NCBI GenBank assembly: GCA_903822545.1
Contig: CAIJPN010000094.1
Location: 1-33,499 of the forward strand
DNA length: 33,499 nucleotides
Direction: 5' to 3'
From: an uncultured Anaerolineae bacterium
Lineage (GTDB): Bacteria > Chloroflexota > Anaerolineae > Anaerolineales > Villigracilaceae
Part shown: positions 24,131-33,360 of the stretch, one piece after another
Layout: every line of letters begins with the position of its first letter
Position numbering within the stretch: the first letter of the stretch is position 1
Made by a program: the position numbers and the translations under genes
Notes under the pieces: model-generated
The model's input: only the letters and a program-made list of their open reading frames with translations
What the model was told of the DNA's origin: nothing
The model's database searches: none

Positions 24131-27100
24131 TCAGGCACTCAACAGTTTTTTGATCCGCTCGGCAAGCTGGGCAAGCGTAACCGGCTTGCTCATGTAGTCG
24201 TTTGCCCCGGCTTGCAGGCATTTTTCCCGGTCACCGGTCATTGCCAGGGCTGTAACAGCGATAATGGGTATGGAGGCAACCTGCGGGTCGCGGTGAGCGC
24301 GCAAGCGGCGCATGGCTTCCATGCCATCCATGCCCGGCATCTGGATGTCAATCAGGATAATATCAGGGCGGGCTGCAGAGACGCGCTCAAGCAGTTCAAA
24401 CCCGCTGCGGGTGGTGATGACGCGGTAGCCTTTGGCTTCCAAAAAGTCGGTCAGGGTTTCAAAGATCAGGTCATTATCATCGGTAACCATTACCAGCGGG
24501 GCAGAATTGCCAGGGTCCGACTGTTGGGCCGGGTCAGGCGCGGGTGCCACGATGGCAACCCGGGCCAGTTCGTCATGCAGCGCCTGGCGGGTAAACGGTT
24601 TCAGTACATGACCGGCGGCCCCCAGGTTCAAGGCTTCGGTGCGGCTGTTTTGCGCTGAGATGATGATGACCGGGGTGTTCCGCGTGCGCTCGTCAGCTTT
24701 GAGCAGGGCCAGGAGATCCATCCCCCGGCCATCGGGGAGGAAAAGATCAAGCAGGATGATGCCAGGGGTCAGGCTGGCAGCTTTTTCCAGCGCGCCCGCC
24801 AGGGTGGGATGAATCACACTTGTCACACCAACTTCCCGCAGGTAAAGGGAGAGGTGCGCGGCATCCACCGGGTTGTCTTCGATCACCAGGGCATGCTTCA
24901 AAGAGCCTGTGCCGCGCCTGGTTGGGAGGGGAACCGCCTGGTTGAACCTGGCAGACCAGGGTAACAGGATGGTGAAGCGGCTGCCCTCACCCGCCGCGCT
25001 TTCCACGCTGATGCTGCCGCCATGCAGGTCGGCCATCCGCTGCACGAGGGATAAGCCCAAGCCGGTGCCAGAATAATGCCGCGAAAGGCTGCTATCCAGC
25101 TGGACAAAAGGCCTGAAGAGTTTGCCCATGTCTTCGGGTTTGATGCCAATCCCTTTATCCCAAACGCTGAAGCGGATGGTTGAACTGCTCTCGTCGATGC
25201 TCACATCCAACCCCAGGCGGCCCCCTTCCGGGGTAAATTTGACAGCGTTACTGAGCAGGTTGACCAGCATTTGTTTGAGACGGCGCACATCGGCCTGCAC
25301 AACAATTGAGGCCGGATGCATGGAGAAATCGACGGTTTGCTTTTTCTGGTGCGCCATGCCTTTGACCAGCTGCAGGCTGGCCTGGCATAACTCTGAGACC
25401 GGGCATAAGTCAAATTGCAGTTCCAACCGCCCGGCTTCGATTTTAGACAGATCGAGAATATCGTTGATCAATTCGAGCAGGTGTCGCCCGCTGGATTCGA
25501 TATTCCGCAGGGCTTTGAACTGTTTTTCGTTCAGGGTGCCATAGGTTTGTAATTGCAGCGCTTCAGACAACCCCAGGATGCCGGTCAACGGGGTGCGCAA
25601 TTCGTGGCTCATGCTGGCCAGGAATTCATCTTTGAGCCGGGAGGCTTTTTCGAGGGCGGCATTGGCGATACTCAGTTTATCGCGGCTTTCACGCAGGGCT
25701 TCTTCGGCTTTTTTGCGTTCAGTGATATCACGCACCACGCTCTGCACCAGGATGATCTTGCCGGTGGCATCGCGTGCAGCCGAAAGGTTGATCTCGGTCT
25801 GGATTTTCCGGCCATCTTTGGCGATCAGGGTTCTCTCATAAAGCGGGACGTGCTCCCCGCGCAAGACCGCATCGAAGCGCGCCTGGGCATCTTCCTGCTG
25901 TTCAGGTGCGGCAACCATATTGGATTTGGTTTGATTGAGTTTCTTGTATTCTTCCCAGGTATAGCCGACCATATCCAGCGCGGGCTGGTTGGCATTTAAT
26001 TCACGGCCATCGGGTGTAAGCAGGAAAATCCCATCGTTAGAGTTTTCAAACAGGGCGCGATAAGTTGCCTCGCTCTGGCGCACTTCTTCGGTGCGCTCTT
26101 CCACTCTTCTTTCGAGGTCGCGATTCAGGGCTTTTAACTCGGCCTGGGCATTTTTCAGGTCAGTGATATCTGTCGCCACCCCGGCAGTGCGCACCAGGCT
26201 GTCAGTTTCATCAAAAATCGGGAAGCTGCGATCCCATATCCAGCGGATTGTGCCATCGGGGCGTTGAATGCGATATTCGGATTCGGTGCGCTGCCCAAGG
26301 GCCTGTTGCTCATTTGCAGCCAGCACAATCGGGCGGTCTTCTGGCAGGCAGCTTTCGAGATGCACCAGCGGATCATCGTACACGCTCTGGCAGCTGCGCC
26401 CCCAGACCGTCTCATACGCGGGGCTGATGTAAATGATTTTATGGGTGGCATGCTCATCCATCCAGAACACTTCCTGGATGTTCTCAGCCAGCTGGCGGAA
26501 GCGTTCATCGCTTTCACGCAGCTGCTCATCGGCCTGTTTGCGGGTGATGGCGGTGGCGATCTGCGATGAGACGAATTCCAGGATGCGCTGTTCACGCTCG
26601 GTGTAGGCGCGTTCATCTGAATAATGCTGCACCGCCATCACGCCAATTGTTTTTCCGTAAGCTATCAGTGGCACGCCCAACCATACCCTGGAAGGTGCGC
26701 CAATCACCTGGGCTTGCAGTGAGGCATCCACCTGGTCGAACCGGTAAAGCAATGATTCGCCGGTGCGCAAAACATGCGAGGTCAGGCCCCGGCCCGGCTT
26801 GAAAGGTTGCAGTTCGACAGTCTCTTTATTGTCAACCAGGTAGGCAAACCTCATCAGGTCGGTGGTATCGTCGTAAAGGGCGATATAAAAATTCTCAGCA
26901 TACATGACCTGCGAAATCTGGCGATGGATTAGCGGGTAAAGCTCTTGCAGCGATTCGGCGTTTTGGGCCGCATCGGCGATGCGGTAAACGGTTTCCTGGA
27001 GTATCTCGGCCTGTTTGCGGCGGGTAATGTCGCGGGTGATGCAGACCACCTGCTGTTTCCCGGCCTGGTTATAAACATAGGTGGTGACGACTTCCGTCCA

Positions 27101-29719
27101 AATCAAAGCCCCATCTTTGCGGATTTGTTCCGCATCGTTGGTATAGGTGGTGGGGCCTGCCTGGCCCGCGGCAGATGCAATCCGATCATGCAGCAGCGAC
27201 ATCATGTGCTGGCGCGAGGCTGGGGCAAAAATCATCTCCAGGGGGGTTGCCAGCATTTCTTGTGGGGTATACCCCAGCAATTGTTCCACCGATGGGCTGG
27301 CGTATACCAACTTTTGGGCCTGAACATCAAAAATCCAGATGGCGTCCCCGGTATTTTCAGAAATCAGTCGATATTCGGCCTCGCGCTGGAGCAGGGTAGC
27401 TTCGATTTGCTTGCGCTCGGTGATGTCTTTGCCAGTAGCCACAAAATGGGTAATCACGCCATCCACGCCCCGAATGGGGGTGATTGTTTTCACTTCGTGG
27501 TACAGATCACCATTCTTTTTCCGGTTGGCCACTTCATCCTGGAAGACATGCCCGTTCAGGATGGTAGCCCATAAACGCTTATAATACTCCAGGTTGTGTA
27601 TCCCAGATTTAAGTATAGCCGGGGTTTTACCCAGGACTTCGGCATAAGTGTAGCCGGTGGTCTGAGAAAAAGCCGGGTTGACATACTCGATCACCCCATG
27701 CGCATCGGTAATGACCACTGTATCGGCCATCTGCGAGACGATCCGGGAAAGCTGCCTGAACTCCCGGCCCGAACGGATCCGGTCGGTCAGGTCTACCAGG
27801 GTGATGCTGACAACTTTCTGGTAAAGGAAAGCCGAATACAACAGGTGACGCTTCTCGCCACCGGGGGTCAGGATATCCAACTCCTGGTTGGGTAACCCAC
27901 CCGAAGACTCGATGGCCTGCGAAAGCGTATCCAGGAACAGGTCGGTATTGCCGATGCAGCCTCCCAGCCCGGCGCTGATCAATTCTTGGGATGAGTTATA
28001 CCCGAACATTTGCGCCGCTGCGCCATTGGCATAAACGATCTCGCCGGAAGGTTTTAGCTTTAGGATGCCAGTCAGCGCATAATCGGACAGTGCCCGGAAC
28101 TCTGCTTCGGAATTCGCCAGCACAGTTTCAATCCGCTGGCGGTTGTACATGTGCGCCAGGAAAGCCCCGGCCAGCAGCAAGCCAATCAGCATGCTCATCC
28201 AGGGAATCCATCTACTGGCGCGTACCACATAGGCCGGGCCAACACGCGCCACCACCATCCAGGAGCGATTCGCAACGGGAATTGTGGCGGTCTGGAGATT
28301 TTCGGCTTGCAGCTGCGCCAAGGAGGGTGCACCGGCAGCGGGTAAATCCTGTGGGCCAGTTTGGGAAGGATAAAACCCGATAAATCGTGGCGCATCCGGG
28401 TTGCCGATATCATAGAGAAACAAATCAATATCGTGTGGATTGATGTTTCCAAGCGCCCGTTTCAGCAAGTCATCCACCCGGAAGACCCCCACCGCCAGTC
28501 CACGCAGGCTGGCGCGGCGTTCTTCCACCGAAGAAACAGCAGCCCCATCCTGGTAAACGGGCATCATCAACAAAATTCCTATCACTGGACGGCTGTCTTG
28601 CACCAGATAGATCGGCCCGGTAACCGCCGGTTTGCCGCTATCACGCGCGGAGATGACCGCATCCAGGCGGGTTTGCTCGGAAGCATCGTCAAAACCCAGC
28701 GCCTTCTGGTTGGCCGAGAATGGCTCAATATACGTCACAGAAAAATATTCAGGGCGCACCCCCACCGGGCGGTTATTGCCGTAAGAATCCTTCTCAAAGA
28801 TGTAGAAATCGGGAAATCCCTGTGCGCGAATGGATTGTTCATAATCCGCGCGCGCGCTTGCGGGAACGCGATCCACCCATGAATAAACGGATGTGTTGGA
28901 AAAATTTGTCAGGAATGGGGCGGTAAAATCCCGAAACTCATCGCGCGTTACCTGCGGCTGTGAACCACACAGCGCGCTAATGGCGGTAATGGCCTGCATT
29001 TCATGATTGTTAATGATGTTTTGGATCACACCACTCATCTCATCCAAATCAGCGCGCAGGCGGTTATTAATCTGCTGCTGCTGGAGGCTGGATATCAAAA
29101 AGAAAGTAAGCAGGGTCAACCCGATGATAAAACTGGAAAACAGCCATAAGAAAGGCTCGGCCACCTTCCGTTTTTTCAAAAATATGGCCCCAAGCAGCAG
29201 GGGCGGCGTGATCATGAGCACAGCAATGGCATCACCAAACCACCACAGCCTGAACAAACCAGCGTAATCGCCCCAGGCGACCTGCCCCAGCAGGCACAAA
29301 CCGGTCACGCCAACCAGCGGGTTGAGTAAAGCCGCCAGGCATGATATGCCGATCAGCCTGGGCGCTTCTACAACTTTCACAGGGGGCAGGCTGGCAGAGA
29401 ATCGTTGCATCAGCCAGGAAGCAGCCCAAATTTGCAGGGTTGAACCAGTTGCGATAACGGCAGCCAGCGGCAGGGCGGTTGGGCCAGGCTGCGTCAACCA
29501 GTGAAAGAAAAATCCGCCCAGCCAGACGCCCAACCCCATTTCCCAGCCCCCAAGCAGTACCACCGCCAGCCCAATCCCCGCCAGCGGGGAAATGACAAAC
29601 AGGCCGCCTGAGGCCTGCTGTAAAGCAAAACCAAGCCAGACTGCGAAACTACACAACCCGACAGTCAAAAGGATTTTCGTAAGCTGGGAAAGGATGCGCG
29701 GTAGCGACTTTGAATTCAT
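24131..29719 (-). CDS. Hybrid sensor histidine kinase, MASE1-CHASE-multiPAS-GAF-HK-REC-REC
   Basis: Membrane sensor of 1862 residues. MASE1-type membrane domain at about 10-210; CHASE domain about 215-495 ([29 protein letters not shown]); a closing membrane helix about 505-522. Then come PAS domains at about 540-650, 655-770 and 780-900, a GAF domain about 905-1060, PAS about 1070-1190, a coiled coil about 1190-1220, and PAS about 1220-1340. HisKA has His1372 in [10 protein letters not shown]; the ATPase has NLLSNAVKF (1487-1495), DKGIGI and GTGLGLSL. Receiver 1 has Asp1658 with Lys1707; receiver 2 has Asp1791 with Lys1845. All catalytic residues are present. No output domain or obvious partner regulator is adjacent. 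It converges on the polysaccharide locus and may sense an external ligand, but a regulatory link to the locus is only suggested by position. The start has AGGG seven bases upstream. Confidence 0.93.
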   Translation of the reverse strand: MNSKSLPRILSQLTKILLTVGLCSFAVWLGFALQQASGGLFVISPLAGIGLAVVLLGGWEMGLGVWLGGFFFHWLTQPGPTALPLAAVIATGSTLQIWAASWLMQRFSASLPPVKVVEAPRLIGISCLAALLNPLVGVTGLCLLGQVAWGDYAGLFRLWWFGDAIAVLMITPPLLLGAIFLKKRKVAEPFLWLFSSFIIGLTLLTFFLISSLQQQQINNRLRADLDEMSGVIQNIINNHEMQAITAISALCGSQPQVTRDEFRDFTAPFLTNFSNTSVYSWVDRVPASARADYEQSIRAQGFPDFYIFEKDSYGNNRPVGVRPEYFSVTYIEPFSANQKALGFDDASEQTRLDAVISARDSGKPAVTGPIYLVQDSRPVIGILLMMPVYQDGAAVSSVEERRASLRGLAVGVFRVDDLLKRALGNINPHDIDLFLYDIGNPDAPRFIGFYPSQTGPQDLPAAGAPSLAQLQAENLQTATIPVANRSWMVVARVGPAYVVRASRWIPWMSMLIGLLLAGAFLAHMYNRQRIETVLANSEAEFRALSDYALTGILKLKPSGEIVYANGAAAQMFGYNSSQELISAGLGGCIGNTDLFLDTLSQAIESSGGLPNQELDILTPGGEKRHLLYSAFLYQKVVSITLVDLTDRIRSGREFRQLSRIVSQMADTVVITDAHGVIEYVNPAFSQTTGYTYAEVLGKTPAILKSGIHNLEYYKRLWATILNGHVFQDEVANRKKNGDLYHEVKTITPIRGVDGVITHFVATGKDITERKQIEATLLQREAEYRLISENTGDAIWIFDVQAQKLVYASPSVEQLLGYTPQEMLATPLEMIFAPASRQHMMSLLHDRIASAAGQAGPTTYTNDAEQIRKDGALIWTEVVTTYVYNQAGKQQVVCITRDITRRKQAEILQETVYRIADAAQNAESLQELYPLIHRQISQVMYAENFYIALYDDTTDLMRFAYLVDNKETVELQPFKPGRGLTSHVLRTGESLLYRFDQVDASLQAQVIGAPSRVWLGVPLIAYGKTIGVMAVQHYSDERAYTEREQRILEFVSSQIATAITRKQADEQLRESDERFRQLAENIQEVFWMDEHATHKIIYISPAYETVWGRSCQSVYDDPLVHLESCLPEDRPIVLAANEQQALGQRTESEYRIQRPDGTIRWIWDRSFPIFDETDSLVRTAGVATDITDLKNAQAELKALNRDLERRVEERTEEVRQSEATYRALFENSNDGIFLLTPDGRELNANQPALDMVGYTWEEYKKLNQTKSNMVAAPEQQEDAQARFDAVLRGEHVPLYERTLIAKDGRKIQTEINLSAARDATGKIILVQSVVRDITERKKAEEALRESRDKLSIANAALEKASRLKDEFLASMSHELRTPLTGILGLSEALQLQTYGTLNEKQFKALRNIESSGRHLLELINDILDLSKIEAGRLELQFDLCPVSELCQASLQLVKGMAHQKKQTVDFSMHPASIVVQADVRRLKQMLVNLLSNAVKFTPEGGRLGLDVSIDESSSTIRFSVWDKGIGIKPEDMGKLFRPFVQLDSSLSRHYSGTGLGLSLVQRMADLHGGSISVESAAGEGSRFTILLPWSARFNQAVPLPTRRGTGSLKHALVIEDNPVDAAHLSLYLREVGVTSVIHPTLAGALEKAASLTPGIILLDLFLPDGRGMDLLALLKADERTRNTPVIIISAQNSRTEALNLGAAGHVLKPFTRQALHDELARVAIVAPAPDPAQQSDPGNSAPLVMVTDDNDLIFETLTDFLEAKGYRVITTRSGFELLERVSAARPDIILIDIQMPGMDGMEAMRRLRAHRDPQVASIPIIAVTALAMTGDREKCLQAGANDYMSKPVTLAQLAERIKKLLSA

Positions 29720-29748
29720 TTGATACCCTGGGGACGAATTTAATAACT

Positions 29749-29777
29749 ATCATATCAGCAAATCTGGCGAAAACCAA
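29749..29777 (-). promoter_or_regulatory. Candidate sigma-70-type promoter of the sensor kinase gene
   Basis: On the - strand TTGGTT (29772-29777) and TATGAT (29749-29754) are separated by exactly 17 bases. The -10 matches five of six consensus positions; the -35 is weaker. It lies about 30 bases upstream of the kinase start codon, in the 86-base gap after menH, so the kinase may be transcribed separately from the men genes. Confidence 0.45.
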
Positions 29778-29805
29778 CTTTCAAAGCACAGACAGAGGTA
29801 GTCGG

Positions 29806-30618
29806 TCATCTGCCAGAGGTGAGAAATGTATCCAGGCTGTGGATGAACGCCTGCGCCTGCTCCGCGTGGATGGTGTGACCGGCGGCTGGAACAATCTCTG
29901 CCAGCGCGCCTTTAATTCTACGCTGGAATGGTTCCAACCCTGAGGCATACTTCTCATCCAGCCTACCCGCCAGCAGGAGTACCGGCAAATTAAGTTCTCC
30001 CAACCTGCCGCCGAGATATGGGACCCGCCCCGGGCTGAGTTCCGTTATCACCTTCGCCATCCACGCTGACGAGTTCTCCCGCCGGGCGGCTTTGACCCGT
30101 TCCAGCAGCTCCGGCTGCCTGTGCAGCGAGCGGAACAGCGGGATGTTGTACCACTCCTCCACAAACGCCGAAATACCATTCGCGCGGATTACCCCCGCCC
30201 AGCGGTCATCCAGCTTGCAGCGTTCGAGCCGCGCGGGTTCCGCTTCAATGCCAGGGCTGGTGGATTCCAGAATCAGCGTTTGCACCAATTCGGGGTATTT
30301 CAGGGCAAAATACAGGGCGGTGCGTCCGCCCATCGAGTAGCCCACCAGGTTTATTTTTCGTCCATCCTCTCCCCCTGGGAGAGGGGCTGGGGGTGAGGGC
30401 AAAGTGGCGGCCAAATCATCTACAAAAACATCATAACTGAGCGGTTTTTCGAGCGGGAAACCGGTATTTTCGCCATGCCCCGGTAAATCGGGCAGGATGC
30501 AGTAAAAGCGGTCTGCGAAAGCCTGGGCAACCGGCAGCCAATCGCGCCCGCGACCGAGAAATCCGTGCAGGAAGACGAGCGGGGGATGGATGGGAGAGCC
30601 GAGGGTGAGGGGGTTCAT
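29806..30618 (-). CDS. menH: MenH-like alpha/beta hydrolase (SHCHC synthase)
   Basis: Alpha/beta hydrolase of 270 residues, most likely 2-succinyl-6-hydroxy-2,4-cyclohexadiene-1-carboxylate synthase of menaquinone synthesis. VFLHGFLG (15-22) supplies the oxyanion region; GYSMGG (93-98) carries the nucleophile Ser95; Asp221 in GRLDEKY and His248 in AGHTIHAEQ complete the triad. PDLPGHG (43-49) is typical of MenH. It is separated from menE only by the DAHP synthase gene. Residues 74-87 (PSPPAPLPGGEDGR) come from a palindromic DNA repeat inserted in frame just before the nucleophile strand, where relatives usually have a short loop. The start codon itself overlaps the end of another repeat (30617-30746). 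The extra loop is near the active-site side, so activity is likely but not proven. Another alpha/beta hydrolase function is the alternative. Confidence 0.8.
   Translation of the reverse strand: MNPLTLGSPIHPPLVFLHGFLGRGRDWLPVAQAFADRFYCILPDLPGHGENTGFPLEKPLSYDVFVDDLAATLPSPPAPLPGGEDGRKINLVGYSMGGRTALYFALKYPELVQTLILESTSPGIEAEPARLERCKLDDRWAGVIRANGISAFVEEWYNIPLFRSLHRQPELLERVKAARRENSSAWMAKVITELSPGRVPYLGGRLGELNLPVLLLAGRLDEKYASGLEPFQRRIKGALAEIVPAAGHTIHAEQAQAFIHSLDTFLTSGR
30358..30399 (-). repeat. CCCTCACCCC palindromic repeat inside menH
   Basis: On the - strand the sequence starts ccctcacccccagcccctct and continues into a hairpin (ctctcccaggggggagag-like pairing), matching the left half of the intergenic copy at 16796-16872. 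It is read in frame as menH residues 74-87. The same DNA strand and the same reading frame are used in the menE copy, so both peptides begin PSPPA. Confidence 0.78.
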
Positions 30619-30746
30619 GTCGTTGCGAGTGAGCGTTCTTCAGCGAGCGAAGCAACCTGGTAAAGGTCAGTTTATCCCGTTTAATGGGTTTTTCCAGACG
30701 ATGGGAGATTGCTTCGCCGCGATAAACATGCGGCTCGCAATGACAT
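30617..30746. repeat. TGTCATTGCGAG/GAAGCAATCT palindromic repeat, copy B
   Basis: Terminal inverted repeats atgtcgttgcgag and ctcgcaatgacat; inside are gaagcaacct, a core aaaggtcagtttatcccg, gggagattgcttcg and a ccgc/gcgg hairpin. Block order equals copy A at 17031-17135. It occupies practically the whole gap between the aroF stop (30749) and the menH start (30618), and the menH ATG overlaps its end. No promoter boxes could be recognised in it. Confidence 0.78.
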
Positions 30747-30748
30747 AC

Positions 30749-31561
30749 TTATTTGATCGTTCTCTCCATCGCCCCCGCCACCTTGCGGACGCTCTCAAAA
30801 TACCCCGGCAGCGTATCCAGCGGCAGGGATTGGTCGCCATCGGAGAGCGCCTGCGCCGGGTTGGGGTGGACTTCGACGATCAGCCCATCGGCCCCGGCGG
30901 CCAGCGCCGCGCGGGAGGCGGGCAGCACCAAATCGGCGCGGCCCGTGCTGTGGCTGGGGTCGCCAATGACCGGGAAGGGGCTGGTTTGCTTGACCAGCGC
31001 AATCGCGTTGGTATCCAGCGTGTTGCGGGTGGCCGTCTCAAAGGTGCGGATTCCGCGCTCGCACAGCATAATGCGCTGGTTGCCATATTTGACGATGTGC
31101 TCCGTCGCCAGCAGCCACTCCTTGATGGTGGACATAAAGCCGCGCTTGAGCAGCACCGGCTTGTCGGTCTCGCCGACGGCCCACAGCAGCGGGTAGTGCT
31201 GCATGTTGCGCGAGCCAATCTGGATGATGTCGGCGTACTCCATCACCAGCGGCAGCTGCTCCACGCCCAGCGCCTCGGTGATGACCAGCATCCCGAACTC
31301 ATCGGCCACGCTGCGCAGGATTTTCAGCCCCTCCAGCCCCAGCCCATGAAACGCCTCCGGCGAGGTGCGCGGCTTGAAGGCCCCGCCGCGCAGGATGCGC
31401 ACGCCATACGGTTGCAGCGCCGCCGCAACGGCGCGAGTCTGCTCGTAGCTTTCGACGGCGCACGGGCCGGCCATCATAATGATACTTTCGCCGCCGATGG
31501 TCAGGCCGGGAGCCAGGTCAAATGGCCGGGTGGCGGAGGGGGTAAGGGTGGTCAGGGTCAT
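30749..31561 (-). CDS. aroF: 3-deoxy-7-phosphoheptulonate (DAHP) synthase
   Basis: Type I DAHP synthase of 270 residues, the short form related to the AroA(Q)/KDO8P synthase group, which condenses phosphoenolpyruvate and erythrose 4-phosphate at the entry of the shikimate pathway. MMAGPCAVES (29-38), GGAFKPRTSPEAFHGLG (59-75), LLKRGF (about 137-142), and GDPSHSTG (about 200-207) are family motifs, and VEVHPNP near the end supplies metal and substrate residues. No ACT or chorismate mutase domain, so feedback control by a fused regulatory domain is absent. AAGGA six bases upstream fits the ATG at 31561. It lies between menE and menH on the same strand, plausibly raising chorismate supply for menaquinone. 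A hairpin (31582-31637) separates it from menE. Confidence 0.93.
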   Translation of the reverse strand: MTLTTLTPSATRPFDLAPGLTIGGESIIMMAGPCAVESYEQTRAVAAALQPYGVRILRGGAFKPRTSPEAFHGLGLEGLKILRSVADEFGMLVITEALGVEQLPLVMEYADIIQIGSRNMQHYPLLWAVGETDKPVLLKRGFMSTIKEWLLATEHIVKYGNQRIMLCERGIRTFETATRNTLDTNAIALVKQTSPFPVIGDPSHSTGRADLVLPASRAALAAGADGLIVEVHPNPAQALSDGDQSLPLDTLPGYFESVRKVAGAMERTIK

Positions 31562-31581
31562 TTTGTTCCTTTGAGATAACG

Positions 31582-31637
31582 AGAGAGGGGATAAAGAGAT
31601 GATGAGAAAAATCCCCTTATCTCTTTATCTCCTCTCT
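31582..31637. promoter_or_regulatory. Long hairpin overlapping the menE 3' end
   Basis: agagaggggataaagagat (31582-31600) pairs with atctctttatctcctctct (31619-31637), 18 of 19 positions, loop 18 bases. The right arm encodes the last menE residues (REEIKR and the stop). There is no T-run after the stem on the - strand, so it may be an mRNA stabiliser or attenuator between menE and aroF, or a repeat remnant, rather than a plain terminator. Confidence 0.55.
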
Positions 31638-33140
31638 AAATAGTTTTTGCACTTCACCACGCTGGATTTTGCCGGAGGCGGTCATGGGCAGGGATTCGAC
31701 GATTCGCACCTCGCGCGGGATCTTGTACCCGGCCAGTTTTTCGCGGCAAAAGGCCTGGATTTTTTCACCCGTCGCCTGTTCGCCGTTTTTGAGCGTGACC
31801 GCAGCCGCAACTTTTTGCCCCCACTGGATATCATCCACGCCGACAACGCACGCTTCCCACACGGACGGGTGCTCCAGCAGCACCCGCTCCACTTCGGCGG
31901 GATAAACATTCTCGCCGCCGGTCACGATCAAATCGGAGCGGCGGGTGACGACCCACAGATCGCCATCGGCATCGAGATAGCCCAAATCGCCGGTGTGGAG
32001 TGCCCCGTTTCGTAGGGTTTTGGCCGTGGCGTCGGGGTTTTGGTCATATTCACGCATCACCGTCGACCCGGAGACTACGATTTCGCCAATTTCGCCGGGC
32101 GGGAGCGGCTCGCCTTGCTCATTTTCGATGCGAACCGATGTAAACATCAGCGGTGAACCGGCGCAGCCGGGCTTGGCGCGAGTCTGTTCGGGGGTGCAGG
32201 TTGCCACCTGCGAGGCGGCCTCGGTCAGGCCGTAGGTCTGGGCGACGGGGAGATTCAGTTCGCGGGCTTTTTCGAGCAAGGGCAGCGGGGCGGAGGCGCC
32301 GCCGAGGAGGATCACCCTCATCCCCGGCCCTTCTCCCGGGGGGAGAAGGGAGAAAAGCCCCCTCCCCCCTCGGGGGAGGGCGGGGGGTGAGGGCTGTAGT
32401 TCCATCATCCTCTGCAACATCGTCGGCACCAGCGAAACCATTGTCACCGAATAGCTTTCAATATCATCCAGCAGCGACTCTGCGTCGAAATTGGTTTTCG
32501 ACGGCAGCACCACCGTTGTCCCGTACAGGCAGCAGCGCAGCGGAATCGCCAGCCCGCCAACGTGATACAGCGGAATGGTCAGCAGCCAGCGGTCATCGGG
32601 CAGCGTCCCCAGCCGAAAGGCGGACGCGATGGCGCTGTAAAAGTGATTGCCAAGTGTCTGGACTGCGCCTTTGGGATGCCCCGTCGTGCCGGATGTGTGG
32701 ATGATGGCGAGCGGCGCGTCCAGGTCAAAGGGGTGGGTGAGAAAACTGCCAGCGGCGGGCAATGTTTCCACAACGAGAGCACGCGCACGGGTGGAAAGTT
32801 CCGCCACCTGCGCAGATGTAGACCCATCGCCCAGTATCCACTCACAGGCGGAGCGTTCCACCTGCCAGCGCAGTTCATCCGCCTTGAGCCGCACATTGAG
32901 CGGGACAATCGTCACGCCCAACCGCATCAAGGCATGGATGAGCATCACGAAATTGGGATTGTTGGGCAAAAGCGCGGCGGCGCGCTGCCCCTCGCGTAAT
33001 CCAGCCGCCGCCAGCCGCCCGGAGAGTTCATCCACCGCCGCGTTGAGTTCGGCATACGTCCAGGTATGCTCTCGCCACACCAGCGCGGGGTGCGCCGGGG
33101 ATGAGATCGAGCGGGAGCGGAGCCAGTCAAGTTGGAGCAT
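31617..33140 (-). CDS. menE: o-Succinylbenzoate-CoA ligase (MenE) with repeat-encoded insert
   Basis: ANL-superfamily acyl-CoA ligase of 507 residues, most likely o-succinylbenzoate-CoA ligase of menaquinone synthesis in the cytoplasm. The P-loop TSGTTGHPKGAV lies at 149-160; YGLTEAASQVAT around 305-316, GDLGYLDADGDLW, and GGENVYPAEVE follow; the C-terminal catalytic Lys is in MTASGKIQRGEV. Short length without extra domains fits MenE better than fatty-acyl ligases, and aroF and menH are its neighbours. Residues 250-275, between MMELQ and VILLGGASAPL, are encoded by a 79-base palindromic repeat and have no counterpart in usual family members. The insert is in a surface stretch before the strand preceding the adenine-binding loop and keeps the frame. 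The C-terminus also overlaps a hairpin. The ribosome site is weak; the start lies eight bases after the preceding restriction-enzyme-like frame. Confidence 0.87.
   Translation of the reverse strand: MLQLDWLRSRSISSPAHPALVWREHTWTYAELNAAVDELSGRLAAAGLREGQRAAALLPNNPNFVMLIHALMRLGVTIVPLNVRLKADELRWQVERSACEWILGDGSTSAQVAELSTRARALVVETLPAAGSFLTHPFDLDAPLAIIHTSGTTGHPKGAVQTLGNHFYSAIASAFRLGTLPDDRWLLTIPLYHVGGLAIPLRCCLYGTTVVLPSKTNFDAESLLDDIESYSVTMVSLVPTMLQRMMELQPSPPALPRGGRGLFSLLPPGEGPGMRVILLGGASAPLPLLEKARELNLPVAQTYGLTEAASQVATCTPEQTRAKPGCAGSPLMFTSVRIENEQGEPLPPGEIGEIVVSGSTVMREYDQNPDATAKTLRNGALHTGDLGYLDADGDLWVVTRRSDLIVTGGENVYPAEVERVLLEHPSVWEACVVGVDDIQWGQKVAAAVTLKNGEQATGEKIQAFCREKLAGYKIPREVRIVESLPMTASGKIQRGEVQKLFREEIKR
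32315..32393 (-). repeat. CCCTCACCCC palindromic repeat inside menE
   Basis: A 79-base composite palindrome like the intergenic copy at 16796-16872: outer ends ccctca/tgaggg, with two internal hairpins (ttctccc/gggagaa and cctcccc/ggggagg). Its limits coincide with menE codons 250-275. It contains no stop in the frame used and adds 26 residues starting PSPPALPRGG. Confidence 0.85.
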
Positions 33141-33148
33141 GGCAAAAG

Positions 33149-33352
33149 TTAGGGCGCAACGCCCAAAATCAGAACTGGGATGTCAATGTCTGAAACCCCG
33201 CGTTTTTCCAAATCCCAAACGAATTGCTCAAAATACGAAACCCCCGATGACATATCTTCGGCCAACTCTTTTACCGGGACAATCTCAATACCAACATCGA
33301 TGAAACCCATGTTGTGAAAAATGGTCATTTTGGCGCAAACGTTGTAGACCAT
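33149..33352 (-). pseudogene. C-terminal fragment resembling a BglII-type restriction enzyme
   Basis: A 67-codon frame whose sequence (KMTIFHNMGFIDVGIEIVP, SSGVSYFEQFVWDLE, DIDIPVLILGV) resembles the C-terminal part of BglII-like restriction endonucleases, where a YFEQ-type helix and an IPVxLxGV strand occur. The resemblance is from memory and short. Upstream, in-frame codons continue only to a stop at 33365-33367, next to the end of the IS4-like transposase gene. The simplest reading is an endonuclease gene cut by insertion of that element, leaving the tail. No methyltransferase partner is in the window. It could instead be a small intact gene of unknown role. Confidence 0.42.
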
Positions 33353-33360
33353 GAAAGAAT

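Noticed and set aside
30590-31579. 329-codon frame on the + strand
   Set aside because: It is antisense to the well-supported aroF gene and crosses the repeat at 30617-30746; its Gln/Arg/Gly-rich content is typical of the complement of a G+C-rich gene.
31582-31637. Intrinsic terminator after menE
   Set aside because: The stem is strong but no T-run follows it on the - strand and the stem is A/G-rich on one side, so I call it only a regulatory or repeat hairpin.
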